NCBI GenBank assembly: GCA_035340715.1
Contig: DAOQTX010000016.1
Coordinates: forward strand, 1-46,814
Source of the DNA: DAOQTX01 sp035340715
Lineage (GTDB): Bacteria; Bacteroidota; Bacteroidia; AKYH767-A; OLB10
Length of the DNA stretch: 46,814 nucleotides
Direction: 5' to 3'
How positions within the stretch are numbered: the stretch's first letter is position 1; each line of letters starts with the position of its first letter. The translations under genes were made by a program, and so were the position numbers. The notes beneath the pieces were generated by a model, which was given only the letters and a program-made list of their open reading frames with translations, was not told the DNA's origin and ran no database searches. This document shows, in pieces, positions 33,170 to 42,561 of this stretch.

Positions 33170-34309
33170 TTATGCTTTAATCTTAAGTACTTCTTTTATT
33201 TCATTCGCAATTTTTCTCAATGCTTTCAAATCACTTCCAGTTACAGTTATGTGACCCATTTTTCTAAAAGGTCTTGTCACTTTTTTGCCATATAAATGTA
33301 CGTATACTGAGCGCATCGACAAAACGCTTTCAATGCCTTCATATACAGCTTCTCCTTCATAGCCTTTCTCCCCTAATAGATTAATCATTACTGAAGGATG
33401 TATGGAGCCTGCATCTCCTAAGGGCATATCAAAAATAGCTCTTAATAGTTGTTCAAACTGTGAAGTAATGTTTGCTTCAATTGTATGATGTCCGCTGTTA
33501 TGTGGACGAGGAGCAATTTCATTTACCGATACCTCACCCGATTGGTCGATGAACATCTCAACGGCCAATATTCCGGTTAAATCTAAAAGCTCAGCTAATT
33601 TAACAGCTATAGCACCTGCATTTGTTTTTTGTTCTTCACTGATGTCAGAAGGCGAGAATAAATATTCAACTAAATTAGCTTCAGGGTTGAATTCCATTTC
33701 AACAGCAGGATATACCATCGATTGACCAGAAGCATTTCGTGCAACAATCACGGATATTTCTTTCTTAATATCCACCATTTTTTCAAGCAGAGCAGGCTGA
33801 TCAAATGCTGCTGAAACATCCGCCTTATTCTTTAGAACCATTACTCCCTTTCCATCATAACCCATCGTTCTTTGCTTGAGAACAACAGGAAAATCTTCAA
33901 CTGAACTCAACTCGCTTTTGTTGTTGATTAATCTAAATGAAGGACTTGGAATATTATGCTTCTGATAAAACTCTTTTTGAAGTCCTTTGTCCTGAACTAA
34001 TCTTATTATGGATGGATGAGGATGAATAATCAACCCTTCACTCGACAAATGATCCAAAGCATCAACATTAACTTGTTCAATCTCTATGGTGAGTACATCT
34101 ACTTGCTTACCAAAAGCGTAAACATCATCGTAATTTCGAAAATCGCCTATAATAAAATTATTACATAAAAATCGTGCTGGAGCATTTTCATCCGGATCAA
34201 GTACCCAAGAAGTTATATTATAATCTGCTGCCTTTTGCAACAACATTTTACCCAATTGCCCGCCTCCTAAAATGCCGAGCGTAGAATGTTGCATATTTAA
34301 TTTCTTCAT
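33170..34309 (-). CDS. purK: N5-carboxyaminoimidazole ribonucleotide synthase PurK
   Basis: ATP-grasp enzyme that carboxylates AIR with bicarbonate to give N5-CAIR, passed to PurE. It is 379 residues long. GILGGGQLGKMLLQKA (about 13-28), VLDPDENAPA, VLKQRTMGYDGKGVMVL and VNEIAPRPHNSGHHTIEA are the PurK hallmarks, and the end is the usual GHITVTGSD...A region. First gene of the minus-strand purK-purE-PorV-like-HhH run. Confidence 0.97.
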   Translation of the reverse strand: MKKLNMQHSTLGILGGGQLGKMLLQKAADYNITSWVLDPDENAPARFLCNNFIIGDFRNYDDVYAFGKQVDVLTIEIEQVNVDALDHLSSEGLIIHPHPSIIRLVQDKGLQKEFYQKHNIPSPSFRLINNKSELSSVEDFPVVLKQRTMGYDGKGVMVLKNKADVSAAFDQPALLEKMVDIKKEISVIVARNASGQSMVYPAVEMEFNPEANLVEYLFSPSDISEEQKTNAGAIAVKLAELLDLTGILAVEMFIDQSGEVSVNEIAPRPHNSGHHTIEANITSQFEQLLRAIFDMPLGDAGSIHPSVMINLLGEKGYEGEAVYEGIESVLSMRSVYVHLYGKKVTRPFRKMGHITVTGSDLKALRKIANEIKEVLKIKA

Positions 34310-34423
34310 ATATCTGGAGTATGCAATGATACTTCAAAAAACTCAAATCTTAAAAAAAGTAATCTGTCTAACAGAGGCTTCAAAACCAAAAAAATTGAAT
34401 AATTTAGAGCACTTGAAACGATT

Positions 34424-34960
34424 ATGACAGAGGTAACCATAAAGGACAAAACTTTTGAAAAGTTTATTGGCTCAGAGCGTATTCAAAAAAGAATCGAAGA
34501 ATTGGCCATTCAAATCAATGAAGATTATCAAGGAAAAAAAATTATTTTCCTGGTGGTTCTTAATGGTGCATTTTTATTTGCTGCCGATTTATTTAGAAAT
34601 TTAAAAAACGATTGTTCGATCTCGTTTATAAAATTATCTAGCTATAGTGGTACCAGTTCGAGTGGAGCCGTAAAACAAATTATGAGTTTCACAGAAAATG
34701 TTGAAGATCGTCACGTGGTCATCATTGAAGATATAGTTGACACAGGTCATACTGCGCAGTATTTACTTAAAGAAATAAAAAAACAAAATCCTTCCAGTGT
34801 AAAGTTGGCATCTCTCTTATTTAAACCCGAGGCTATTGAGTATGATTATTCACCCGATTATACAGGTTTCGATATTCCAAATGCCTTTGTTATTGGCTAT
34901 GGATTAGATTATGATGGTGCGGGGCGAAATCTGAAGGATATTTATCAATTAAAAACTTAA
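34424..34960 (+). CDS. hpt: Hypoxanthine phosphoribosyltransferase
   Basis: Purine salvage enzyme making IMP (and usually GMP) from hypoxanthine/guanine and PRPP. It is 178 residues long. The PRPP motif VVIIEDIVDTGHT is at about 98-110; VVLNGAFLFAADL and KLSSYSGTSSSGAVK (flexible loop) precede it, and FVIGYGLDYDGAGRNL is the C-terminal base-binding stretch. First gene of a six-gene plus-strand run; adk starts 4 nt after its stop. Confidence 0.95.
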   Translation: MTEVTIKDKTFEKFIGSERIQKRIEELAIQINEDYQGKKIIFLVVLNGAFLFAADLFRNLKNDCSISFIKLSSYSGTSSSGAVKQIMSFTENVEDRHVVIIEDIVDTGHTAQYLLKEIKKQNPSSVKLASLLFKPEAIEYDYSPDYTGFDIPNAFVIGYGLDYDGAGRNLKDIYQLKT

Positions 34961-34964
34961 ACCT

Positions 34965-35537
34965 ATGATAAACTTAATCATATTTGGTCCTCCCGGAGCA
35001 GGAAAAGGAACGCAAAGCAATCGAATTGTTGAGAAATACAAGTTGATTCATCTTTCTACCGGTGATTTGTTGCGCAGCGAAATTGCCGATGCTACTCCAT
35101 TAGGCATGGAAGCAAAGACACTAATGGATCAGGGTTTATTGGTACCCGATCAGGTAGTGATTGGAATGATCCGATCGAAAATAGAACAGAACCCTGATGC
35201 CAACGGATTTATTTTTGATGGATTTCCACGTACCGAAAAACAGGCAGAAGCATTAGATGAGTTGTTAGAAGAAAATAATACATCCATTAATATAATGCTG
35301 GCCCTTTTTGTTGAAAAAGAGGAGTTGATTAAAAGAATCATTAATAGAGGTAAAGATTCAGGACGAAGTGACGATACCGATCGCTCTATAATTGACAATA
35401 GGATTGATGAATACAACAGTAAAACAAAGCCTCTGATTAAATATTACGAAAGGCAAAACAAATACAGAAGAATTGAAGGTAGCAATAGTATAGATGAAAT
35501 CTTCGAAAAGATTTGTGTCGAAATAGAAAAACCTTAA
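34965..35537 (+). CDS. adk: Adenylate kinase
   Basis: Converts AMP + ATP to 2 ADP. It is 190 residues long, the short form. The P-loop GPPGAGKGTQ is at 8-17; LSTGDLLRSEIA, FDGFPRTEKQAEAL and RGKDSGRSDDTDRSIIDNRI are the other family blocks. The LID is short, without zinc cysteines. Its place next to hpt is consistent with purine nucleotide balance. Confidence 0.97.
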   Translation: MINLIIFGPPGAGKGTQSNRIVEKYKLIHLSTGDLLRSEIADATPLGMEAKTLMDQGLLVPDQVVIGMIRSKIEQNPDANGFIFDGFPRTEKQAEALDELLEENNTSINIMLALFVEKEELIKRIINRGKDSGRSDDTDRSIIDNRIDEYNSKTKPLIKYYERQNKYRRIEGSNSIDEIFEKICVEIEKP

Positions 35538-35566
35538 TACACTTTTTAGAAACTTTTAATTTTTAA

Positions 35567-36580
35567 ATGGCCGATTCTAATTTTATTGATTATGTCAAAA
35601 TTTGTTGTCGCTCCGGAGCAGGCGGTTCGGGTTCGGTTCATTTTCATAGAGACAAAACAACCGCCAAAGGAGGTCCCGATGGCGGTGATGGTGGAAAAGG
35701 AGGAAGTATAATTGTAAAAGGGAATCAACAATTGTGGACCTTATTACACTTGAAATATCGCAAGCATGTAATTGCACAATCAGGCGAATCGGGAAGCAGC
35801 GCAAATAAAACAGGAGCGGATGGAAAGGATGAAATACTCGAAGTACCTTTAGGAACAGTTGCCCGAGACTTTGAAAGCAATCGAATATTGTTTGAAATTG
35901 AAGAAGACGGACAAAGTGTAACACTACTTCCCGGAGGCAGAGGCGGTAAAGGGAATAGTTTTTTTAAAAGTGCCACCATGCAAACACCACGCTTTGCTCA
36001 ACCGGGTGATGAAGGAAAGGAAGAGTGGAAAGTGCTTGAACTAAAATTAATGGCAGATGTAGGCTTGGTTGGATTCCCCAATGCCGGTAAATCCACTCTA
36101 CTCTCTGTGGTTTCCGCAGCCAAACCAGAAATAGCGGATTACCCATTCACAACCATAGTGCCTAATCTTGGTATGGTACGCTATCGTGATGATCGCTCTT
36201 TTGTCATGGCCGATATACCCGGAATTATAGAAGATGCACATAAAGGAAAAGGATTAGGTCTTCGATTTTTAAGACATATCGAAAGAAATTCTGTTTTGCT
36301 TTTTTTAATTCCTGCTGATGTAAATGAGATAAATCAACAATATCAGATACTCTTAAATGAACTAAAGCTTCACAATCCGGAATTGATGGATAAAAAAAGA
36401 ATTATTGCAATCAGTAAGTGCGATATGTTGGACGAAGAACTAATGCAAGAGATGAAAGAATTAATGCCAACCGATCATCACAAAGATGGAACTCCTGTGC
36501 CTTGTATCTATATTTCTTCTGTTTCCGGACTAGGTATTGAGCGTTTGAAGGATATCATTTGGAATACAATCAACAGTTGA
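35567..36580 (+). CDS. obgE: GTPase ObgE (CgtA)
   Basis: Obg-family GTPase acting in ribosome maturation and stress control. It is 337 residues long. The glycine-rich Obg domain spans about 1-158 (GAGGSGSVHFHRDK, GGPDGGDGGKGG, GGRGGKGNSFF), and the G domain follows: G1 GFPNAGKST (about 169-177), G3 MADIPGIIEDA, G4 SKCD in place of NKxD, and G5 ISSVSG. There is no long C-terminal extension. The stop and the next gene's start overlap as TGATG. Confidence 0.97.
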   Translation: MADSNFIDYVKICCRSGAGGSGSVHFHRDKTTAKGGPDGGDGGKGGSIIVKGNQQLWTLLHLKYRKHVIAQSGESGSSANKTGADGKDEILEVPLGTVARDFESNRILFEIEEDGQSVTLLPGGRGGKGNSFFKSATMQTPRFAQPGDEGKEEWKVLELKLMADVGLVGFPNAGKSTLLSVVSAAKPEIADYPFTTIVPNLGMVRYRDDRSFVMADIPGIIEDAHKGKGLGLRFLRHIERNSVLLFLIPADVNEINQQYQILLNELKLHNPELMDKKRIIAISKCDMLDEELMQEMKELMPTDHHKDGTPVPCIYISSVSGLGIERLKDIIWNTINS

Positions 36581-37152
36581 TGTTGGATTGGATAGAACAT
36601 ATGGATCAAGTTGCGCTACTTTGGATTAATGCCAAACATACCGAATGGCTTGATACCTTTATGATATTCGTGACCAATAAATTCACCTGGATACCTTTTT
36701 ATGTACTTCTACTTTTCTTAATGTGGAAACAGTATCGATCAAAAATATATTGGCTTATAGCCTGTGTCTTCGCGTTAATATTATTTGCCGATCAAGGATC
36801 GAATCTCATGAAAGACTCTTTCAAACGGTATCGCCCATGTCACAATATTGATCTACAAAGTAAAGTGCATTTAGTAAACAATAAATGTGGTGGAAAATTT
36901 GGTTTTGTAAGTGCTCATGCAGCCAATAGTATGGCCTTAGCACTTTTTGTTGTTTTGATGTTGAGAAAAAAATATGCCGTTTTAGTACCTATTATGATTT
37001 CTTATACGCTATTGATATCGTATAGCAGAATTTATCTGGCACAGCATTACCCGCTTGATATATTAGGTGGATGGATGCTGGGCATTTTGGTTGCTCTGTT
37101 GGTTTACAGATTATTTAGCCGCTATTCACTCTTCTCAAACCAAAGTATATGA
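36580..37152 (+). CDS. PAP2-family membrane phosphatase
   Basis: 190 residues from the ATG at 36580 (an ATG at 36559 lies inside obgE and is less likely). Several hydrophobic spans carry the three PAP2 phosphatase motifs: KDSFKRYRPC, SAHAANSM (in place of PSGH) and SRIYLAQHYPLDILGG, with catalytic His residues in the last two. Such proteins dephosphorylate lipid phosphates such as undecaprenyl pyrophosphate or phosphatidic acid; the substrate is unknown. Sits between obgE (TGATG coupling) and crcB (4-nt overlap). Confidence 0.9.
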   Translation: MLDWIEHMDQVALLWINAKHTEWLDTFMIFVTNKFTWIPFYVLLLFLMWKQYRSKIYWLIACVFALILFADQGSNLMKDSFKRYRPCHNIDLQSKVHLVNNKCGGKFGFVSAHAANSMALALFVVLMLRKKYAVLVPIMISYTLLISYSRIYLAQHYPLDILGGWMLGILVALLVYRLFSRYSLFSNQSI

Positions 37153-37523
37153 TTAAAATCATTCTCATTTTTTGCGGTGGCGGATTAGGAAGTTTGTGCC
37201 GATATGGATTTCAAAAATACATTACTCTTGAATCCTTCCCCTTAGGTATTTTGACGGCCAATGTTTGTAGCTCTTTCATTCTTGGAATGTTGCTTCAACT
37301 ACAATTTATAAAACCATCAACTGAGCAAAGCTTATTTCCTCTTCTAGCTATAGGATTTTGTGGGGGCTTCAGCACATTCAGCACTTTTTCTGCTGACACT
37401 TTTATGCTGCTGCAACAAAGTAATTTTATTTTAGCTTTAAGCAATGTTCTATTGAATGTAGTGGCTTGTATTGGAGCGGTATATGCCGGTATTCATATTA
37501 TAAAATTATTAACCATTTCATGA
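37149..37523 (+). CDS. crcB: Fluoride ion channel CrcB (Fluc)
   Basis: Small dual-topology inner-membrane channel that exports fluoride. It is 124 residues with four hydrophobic spans. The N-terminal GGGLGSLCRYGF and the central GFCGGFSTFSTFSAD, which includes the Na+ site and pore-lining Phe and Ser/Thr residues, are the family signatures. It overlaps the PAP2 gene and pafA by 4 nt each. No fluoride riboswitch is possible in the zero-length leader, so it depends on read-through from upstream. Confidence 0.94.
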   Translation: MIKIILIFCGGGLGSLCRYGFQKYITLESFPLGILTANVCSSFILGMLLQLQFIKPSTEQSLFPLLAIGFCGGFSTFSTFSADTFMLLQQSNFILALSNVLLNVVACIGAVYAGIHIIKLLTIS

Positions 37524-39157
37524 GAAAATTTCTTTCCGTTGTATTGGCATTAAGCCTAAGCTCAATCAGCTGCAAGAGCCAACAAAAAGTTCAACTTACT
37601 CAAAACAGTAAACCCAAACTAGTAGTTGGGATTGTAGTAGATCAATTACGTGCAGATTATCTGTACCGCTTTAATTCGAGATTTACCCATCATGGATTTA
37701 AGCGAATGATCAATGATGGCTTTGTTTGTTACAATACGTTCTATACGCACATGCCAACTCATACCGGACCTGGACATGCCAGTATATTTACCGGAGCATC
37801 ACCTTCTCTACACGGTATAATCGCTAATGATTGGATTGATCCTTTTAGTGGAGATACCATAAATTGTGTAGAAGATTTAACTGTACAACCCCTTGGTTCA
37901 AGTAATGAAATAAACAGAAGATCTCCTGTTCTTCTTAAAGGAACCGGCATAGCCGATGAACTTAAATACGCACAACAGTTTAAGTCTAAAAGCATTGGAA
38001 TTTCACTAAAAGATAGAGGTGCAATTTTACCAGCGTCACATAGTGCCAATGCAGCGTATTGGTTCGACAGTAAAATTGGACAGTTTGTAAGCAGCACCTA
38101 TTATATGAATGAGCTACCAAAGTGGGTTGTTGATTTCAACCAATTAAACTTGCCCAAAAAATATCTTTCAGAGGATTGGACTACTCTATTACCTATGGAA
38201 AGCTACTACGATTGTTCCAGTGATGATAATCCCTATGAAGGAACATTCTCTTTTGAAACCCGTCCTGTATTTCCACATGCTTTCTCAAAAATGAATCCAA
38301 TCAATTATAATGTTATCAATTACTCTCCTGCAGGAAATACCTTAACATCCGATTTTGCAATTCGATGTATGGTAGAAGAAAAAATGGGGCTTCAAAGTAC
38401 TACAGATTTTATCTCCATCAGCTATTCGGCCACTGATTATATTGGGCACATGCATGGTACTGATGCTATTGAACTAGCCGACTGTATGTTGCGTCTCGAC
38501 CTAGAGTTACAGCGTTTATTTACTTTTCTGGATGCAACCTATGGTAAAGAGAATTATGTATGTTTTTTAACCTCTGATCACGGAGCCAAATCAAATCCTG
38601 CGTATCTGAAAGACAATAAAATTCCGGGAAGTATATTCGATCAAAAAGGATTGATCGGTTCTGTAAAACAGTTTTTAAAAGAAACGTATGGAAGAGATTC
38701 ATTATGCTTAGGGATCATTAAACACATGATTTATCTGGATCATCAAAAAATGGAATCTTTTCAGATTGACCCCGATGAAGCCAGTGAGAAATTGGCGAAT
38801 TTTTTAGAAAAAAATATGCAAATCGCACAAGTTTTAACACGCAAGCAATTGGAAGGCCCGCTTTTACATTTTCCTGCAAATCTATTACAGCAATCTTATC
38901 ATAGTAAAAGAAGTGCGGATGTTCTTATTATTTATAATCAGGAACTTTTGCAATATCAAACTACCGGCACACAACATATTTCTCCTTATACTTTTGATAC
39001 CCATGTTCCTCTTCTTTGGATGGGTTGGAAAATTAAACACGGAAGAACCTATCAAAAGGTAAACATCAATGATATTGCCCCAACCTTATCAACTCTTTTA
39101 CAAATCAGTTGGCCAAGTGGTACGAACGGAAAAGTGATTGAAGGAATTTTTGAATAA
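37520..39157 (+). CDS. PafA-type alkaline phosphatase
   Basis: 545 residues from the ATG at 37520, whose ATGA overlaps the crcB stop; the longer frame (37466) lies inside crcB. The N-terminal hydrophobic segment ends in SSISC (Cys18), a weak lipobox. In the Elizabethkingia PafA the nucleophile is Thr79, with Asn100, Lys162 and Arg164 around it; here THTGPGHASIFTG gives Thr82, HGIIAND gives Asn103 and ISLKDRG gives Lys164 and Arg166. Metal-binding IVVDQLRADYL, SATDYIGHMHG and LTSDHGA are also intact. It is predicted to be a zinc monoesterase exported to the periplasm. Confidence 0.92.
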   Translation: MRKFLSVVLALSLSSISCKSQQKVQLTQNSKPKLVVGIVVDQLRADYLYRFNSRFTHHGFKRMINDGFVCYNTFYTHMPTHTGPGHASIFTGASPSLHGIIANDWIDPFSGDTINCVEDLTVQPLGSSNEINRRSPVLLKGTGIADELKYAQQFKSKSIGISLKDRGAILPASHSANAAYWFDSKIGQFVSSTYYMNELPKWVVDFNQLNLPKKYLSEDWTTLLPMESYYDCSSDDNPYEGTFSFETRPVFPHAFSKMNPINYNVINYSPAGNTLTSDFAIRCMVEEKMGLQSTTDFISISYSATDYIGHMHGTDAIELADCMLRLDLELQRLFTFLDATYGKENYVCFLTSDHGAKSNPAYLKDNKIPGSIFDQKGLIGSVKQFLKETYGRDSLCLGIIKHMIYLDHQKMESFQIDPDEASEKLANFLEKNMQIAQVLTRKQLEGPLLHFPANLLQQSYHSKRSADVLIIYNQELLQYQTTGTQHISPYTFDTHVPLLWMGWKIKHGRTYQKVNINDIAPTLSTLLQISWPSGTNGKVIEGIFE

Positions 39158-39163
39158 TTGAAA

Positions 39164-40627
39164 TCACTCCTTGGTAAAGATAAGGGTATCTAAAATCTCT
39201 TCATCTCTTGAAATTAGAGATAAGAAATACATTCCTTTATCAATATTTTTTAGGCGAATTGTATTCTGATTATCAAAAGTGAAGTCTAGTTTCCCCTTTT
39301 TGATCAATTGTCCCAAAGAATTTCTTATGGTATATCTATTAATATCAGTGAATTTTACTTGCTCCACTAATACATTAATTTCACTCCCTGCAGGATTCGG
39401 GAATAAGCTGAAATATGAAGATTTAGGCTGAGTAACGTTAAGTAAACATGGAGAATAACTTAGTAGATCTATCTTAGTGATAAGAGAGGGGAATGGGACT
39501 CCAAGGGTACAGATATACGAAAGAAAAATTTTATCTGAAGAGGAAGAAATCCCCCATGTACCGATATTATTATTTATACCTCCATAATACCCACATGAAT
39601 CAGGTATTGAAGGATTTGAAATATCAACAACATATAGGTCACTTTTCCCTGTAGAAATAAAAAGCACATTACAATTTGTATCGATCGCCAACTCATTGGT
39701 ATGTCCATCACTTGTGTTCCATTGCGCAACGGGATTACTTCCGGGACAATTCCAAGGGTTCCACCACGACACTAAACTAATATTTGTGCTATCGCTGATG
39801 TCAAGTATTTCCAATCCACAGTAATCAATTGTTACGTATGCTAAATGATCTCGAACCACAACATTATTGTATGCCCGTGGAATAAAAATTCCATTCAAAT
39901 TTAAATTTGAATACTGACCAAGTTCAGTAGGATTCATTTTATCCGATATATCGACAATTCTGATCCCACCTCTATCGTAACACACATAGGCAAGCTGATC
40001 TCTAATGAACAAACCTCTTACATTGTATTTTGTTGAATCAATAAATGTTGGTTGAGGAAAACCAATGTCCAACATCAAACGTGATGTAAAAACAATGTCA
40101 TTTTTATTTGAGATATCGAGTATAACAAATCCATTTCTCATTGCTCCAACATAGGCATAGTCATTATCGGCCAACACAATTCCACAACCACTGAGCTGCA
40201 TTGTGCTGTCAATCCAAACATCATTTATTGAAGGAGATAATGGATTAGAAATATCAACAATTGCAATTCCAGAAAGTTGTTTTGCTGTTCCAAAATGATT
40301 TCCAAGTGCAAGATATAGCCATGTACTGTCTTGTGAAACATTCATTACATGTAAACCACTCAATGATGATATCAATACTGAGCTACAGTAAGTGGGTGTT
40401 GAAATATTAGAAATATCATAAATAATTAATCCTCCTTCTTTTGCTGCTGCATACAAATATGGTCTCCCTAAACGGTCCGGTTGCATAGTTAACAACATTT
40501 GAGAACAGGTTCCGTTGATGGTTGATTCAAATTGAAGGTTTAAAGTGCTGCAAAGTTGAGCATTTAATACGGTAGCATTAAACACCAAGATAGATACAAA
40601 AGCAAGAATTGATTTTCTTTTGTACAT
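39164..40627 (-). CDS. Secreted LVIVD-repeat protein with T9SS type A sorting domain
   Basis: 487 residues. The signal peptide is followed from about residue 60 by several repeats of the LVIVD kind: GLIIYDISNISTP, GIAIVDISNPLSP, GFVILDISNK, GIRIVDISDKMNP, GLEILDISDS, DLYVVDISNPSIP, consistent with a beta-propeller. The last about 85 residues (LFPNPAGSEINVLVEQ ... GMYFLSLIS ... ILDTLIFTKE) form a type A T9SS C-terminal sorting domain. It is thus a probable surface or secreted cargo protein of unknown target. The gene follows the FnIII cargo gene on the same strand with a 44-nt gap. Confidence 0.88.
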   Translation of the reverse strand: MYKRKSILAFVSILVFNATVLNAQLCSTLNLQFESTINGTCSQMLLTMQPDRLGRPYLYAAAKEGGLIIYDISNISTPTYCSSVLISSLSGLHVMNVSQDSTWLYLALGNHFGTAKQLSGIAIVDISNPLSPSINDVWIDSTMQLSGCGIVLADNDYAYVGAMRNGFVILDISNKNDIVFTSRLMLDIGFPQPTFIDSTKYNVRGLFIRDQLAYVCYDRGGIRIVDISDKMNPTELGQYSNLNLNGIFIPRAYNNVVVRDHLAYVTIDYCGLEILDISDSTNISLVSWWNPWNCPGSNPVAQWNTSDGHTNELAIDTNCNVLFISTGKSDLYVVDISNPSIPDSCGYYGGINNNIGTWGISSSSDKIFLSYICTLGVPFPSLITKIDLLSYSPCLLNVTQPKSSYFSLFPNPAGSEINVLVEQVKFTDINRYTIRNSLGQLIKKGKLDFTFDNQNTIRLKNIDKGMYFLSLISRDEEILDTLIFTKE

Positions 40628-40671
40628 GAAAGAAGAATTATATTTACACTTCTTAATATACCCTATACCCC

Positions 40672-42297
40672 TTACATTTTAAGGATTCTTTCAATATAAA
40701 ATTTCTCGTCATCTGAAATGAGTTTTAAAAAGTAAACTCCTTCTTTTATTTCACGCAAGTCAATCCTAGATTCCGTTTCATATGAGTTGATATATTTTTC
40801 AATCAACACTCTACCGGAAACATCAATCACTTGGATTCGCTTAGGTGAATCTGTGCTCACAAGGGCTAAGTTTATAAAGTCCGTGCATGGATTAGGATAT
40901 GCATTTATACCCTCTAAATCCTTAGCACCAACACTAAATCGGTTCGCAATAGGCGGAGTGTTAAATATTCTTTCTTCTGTAAAATTAGAGTATTCAATAC
41001 CACATCTAGTTCTCATTTTCCAACGATATGCAGTTCCGGGGATCAAAGGCATTATTTGAACATTATTTTGATTCCCAGGAATGGTAAGTTTAGTCCATGG
41101 ACCTCCACTTAATGGTTTATACTGTACCTTATATTGAGTTGGAGGAGTTGGGGGTGGATTCCATCCTAACACAGCAAAATTGGGTGCAACAACCACTTCA
41201 AATGTAGCAGGAGGAGCAACACATGAGTTATTTAATATAAATACTTCAGCATCACTCCAAGACGAATTAAGACCACTATTTGAAACAGTTCGAACTTGAG
41301 CAGTGTAATCCTGACCAGGTATCATGTTTGAAAGATTGTAACTATTCGAATTACTGTTTAAAAGAAAATATGGAGAAGTACTTCCAACCGGTCTATATCG
41401 GATACGATAATAATCAGCATGTGGCATAGCATCCCAGGTAAAAAATGTTGTTGAGGATGAAGTTACCGTTGCGCTAAAATTAGTTGGTTTAATGGATACT
41501 CCATCAATAACCAAAGGTGCGTAACCGCATCCATAAGTTGGGTGGCAATCACAACTAGCAGGCACTGCCGGTATATGTTCAGTTGGAGGTGTATATTTTA
41601 TTGAATCTACTGTAACTTTACCCGGTCCTAATAAACTATCCAATAAGTGTTGTGCAGCGGTTTTTTGATTAGGCACCACAGGAGGCACTCTGTTAGGAGG
41701 AGGATTATCTGATATATAATTATAATTAGCCTCTATTTTCAGCAACGCGTCAGCTTGATTTCTAACTCCTTTATTTTTTGCTGTAAAACAAATTATAGAT
41801 CCTGATTCACTTTCATTTTTGTAACCTTTTCCGGTATTCCCTCCTCCACTTAAAGCAGTACCCATTTTTTCTAATAATCGATCCAAAACTGAAGTAGTAT
41901 CTCCTGAATAGATACTATCAGAATAACAGGCTGCAAACTCAACAAAAATATTCTGAATACTATCGAATTTTTCCGGTACAGGCATTTGCAAAGAATCATC
42001 TCCAAACTCCCAATACGTTTGACCACCCCAACAAAAACCGGTATAGCCGCCAACAGTATCTCGTTTACCATGACATACAATTATAAGTGTATCTCCATTG
42101 TTCACCATGTTCATGCAATCGGTTAAATTACCTCCAACTACTATCACATCTCCGGGTCTCTTATTGTTGTTTTCCCAGCCTTCGCGATTGTTACAATAGC
42201 CTGAATTATCACCATCAATGCAGACTACTCTTCTGGCATAAGAACTACAAACTACTGTTAATAAAAGGACTAAAAGAAGATACTTAATCAGTTTCAT
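40672..42297 (-). CDS. T9SS cargo protein with FnIII domains and a possible caspase-like domain
   Basis: 541 residues: a signal peptide (about 1-21), a cysteine-rich globular region (22-200), a Pro-rich linker, two fibronectin type III domains (about 265-355 and 358-450) and a T9SS type A sorting domain (about 465-541; INAYPNPCTDFINLAL ... GVYFLKLIS). In the globular region, strand DTLIIVCHG (His76) and strand IFVEFAACYSD (Cys124) are laid out like the His-Gly and Ala-Cys pairs of clan CD cysteine peptidases. I infer a possible peptidase fold; I do not recognise a named family. Domain ends are approximate. Confidence 0.82.
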   Translation of the reverse strand: MKLIKYLLLVLLLTVVCSSYARRVVCIDGDNSGYCNNREGWENNNKRPGDVIVVGGNLTDCMNMVNNGDTLIIVCHGKRDTVGGYTGFCWGGQTYWEFGDDSLQMPVPEKFDSIQNIFVEFAACYSDSIYSGDTTSVLDRLLEKMGTALSGGGNTGKGYKNESESGSIICFTAKNKGVRNQADALLKIEANYNYISDNPPPNRVPPVVPNQKTAAQHLLDSLLGPGKVTVDSIKYTPPTEHIPAVPASCDCHPTYGCGYAPLVIDGVSIKPTNFSATVTSSSTTFFTWDAMPHADYYRIRYRPVGSTSPYFLLNSNSNSYNLSNMIPGQDYTAQVRTVSNSGLNSSWSDAEVFILNNSCVAPPATFEVVVAPNFAVLGWNPPPTPPTQYKVQYKPLSGGPWTKLTIPGNQNNVQIMPLIPGTAYRWKMRTRCGIEYSNFTEERIFNTPPIANRFSVGAKDLEGINAYPNPCTDFINLALVSTDSPKRIQVIDVSGRVLIEKYINSYETESRIDLREIKEGVYFLKLISDDEKFYIERILKM

Positions 42298-42510
42298 ATT
42301 GCAAGGTTTTTAAGGGTTAATAATATTCAATTAGGGATTATAATAAATTAATATCATTAATTAAATTTATAGGTTTCCTTTCAAAATTCAAAACAACCTT
42401 TAAAACAATCAAATTAAGCTAATCTAGCACATTAAAAAGATATCTTATACTACTCTAAGTTCTGAATTATCGAAGATGTTTTGTTTTACCGCATTTTAAA
42501 TGCAAAAACA

Positions 42511-42540
42511 AAAAACCCACCATGTATCCATGGTGGGTTC
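42511..42540 (-). terminator. Intrinsic terminator after the OmpA-family gene
   Basis: AACCCACCATG (42514-42524) pairs with CATGGTGGGTT (42529-42539) around a 4-nt loop. Read on the minus strand the stem is followed by TTTTTTGTTTTTG, a typical U tract. It lies 22 nt after the OmpA gene stop and fits it well. Confidence 0.9.
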
Positions 42541-42561
42541 TTAATTAAAATAGCTAATATG

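Noticed and set aside
35567..36580. ObgE G4 motif reads SKCD in place of NKxD, suggesting loss of function
   Set aside because: All other GTPase motifs are intact, and a Ser in this position is a known tolerated variant in Obg proteins of this phylum, as far as I recall.
37466..37519. Upstream start for the PafA protein inside crcB
   Set aside because: The ATG at 37520 overlaps the crcB stop as ATGA and directly precedes a signal sequence.
40657..40670. Two tandem copies of TATACCC between the two T9SS cargo genes
   Set aside because: Only two short copies in an AT-rich gap; no promoter or terminator pattern goes with them, so chance is likely.
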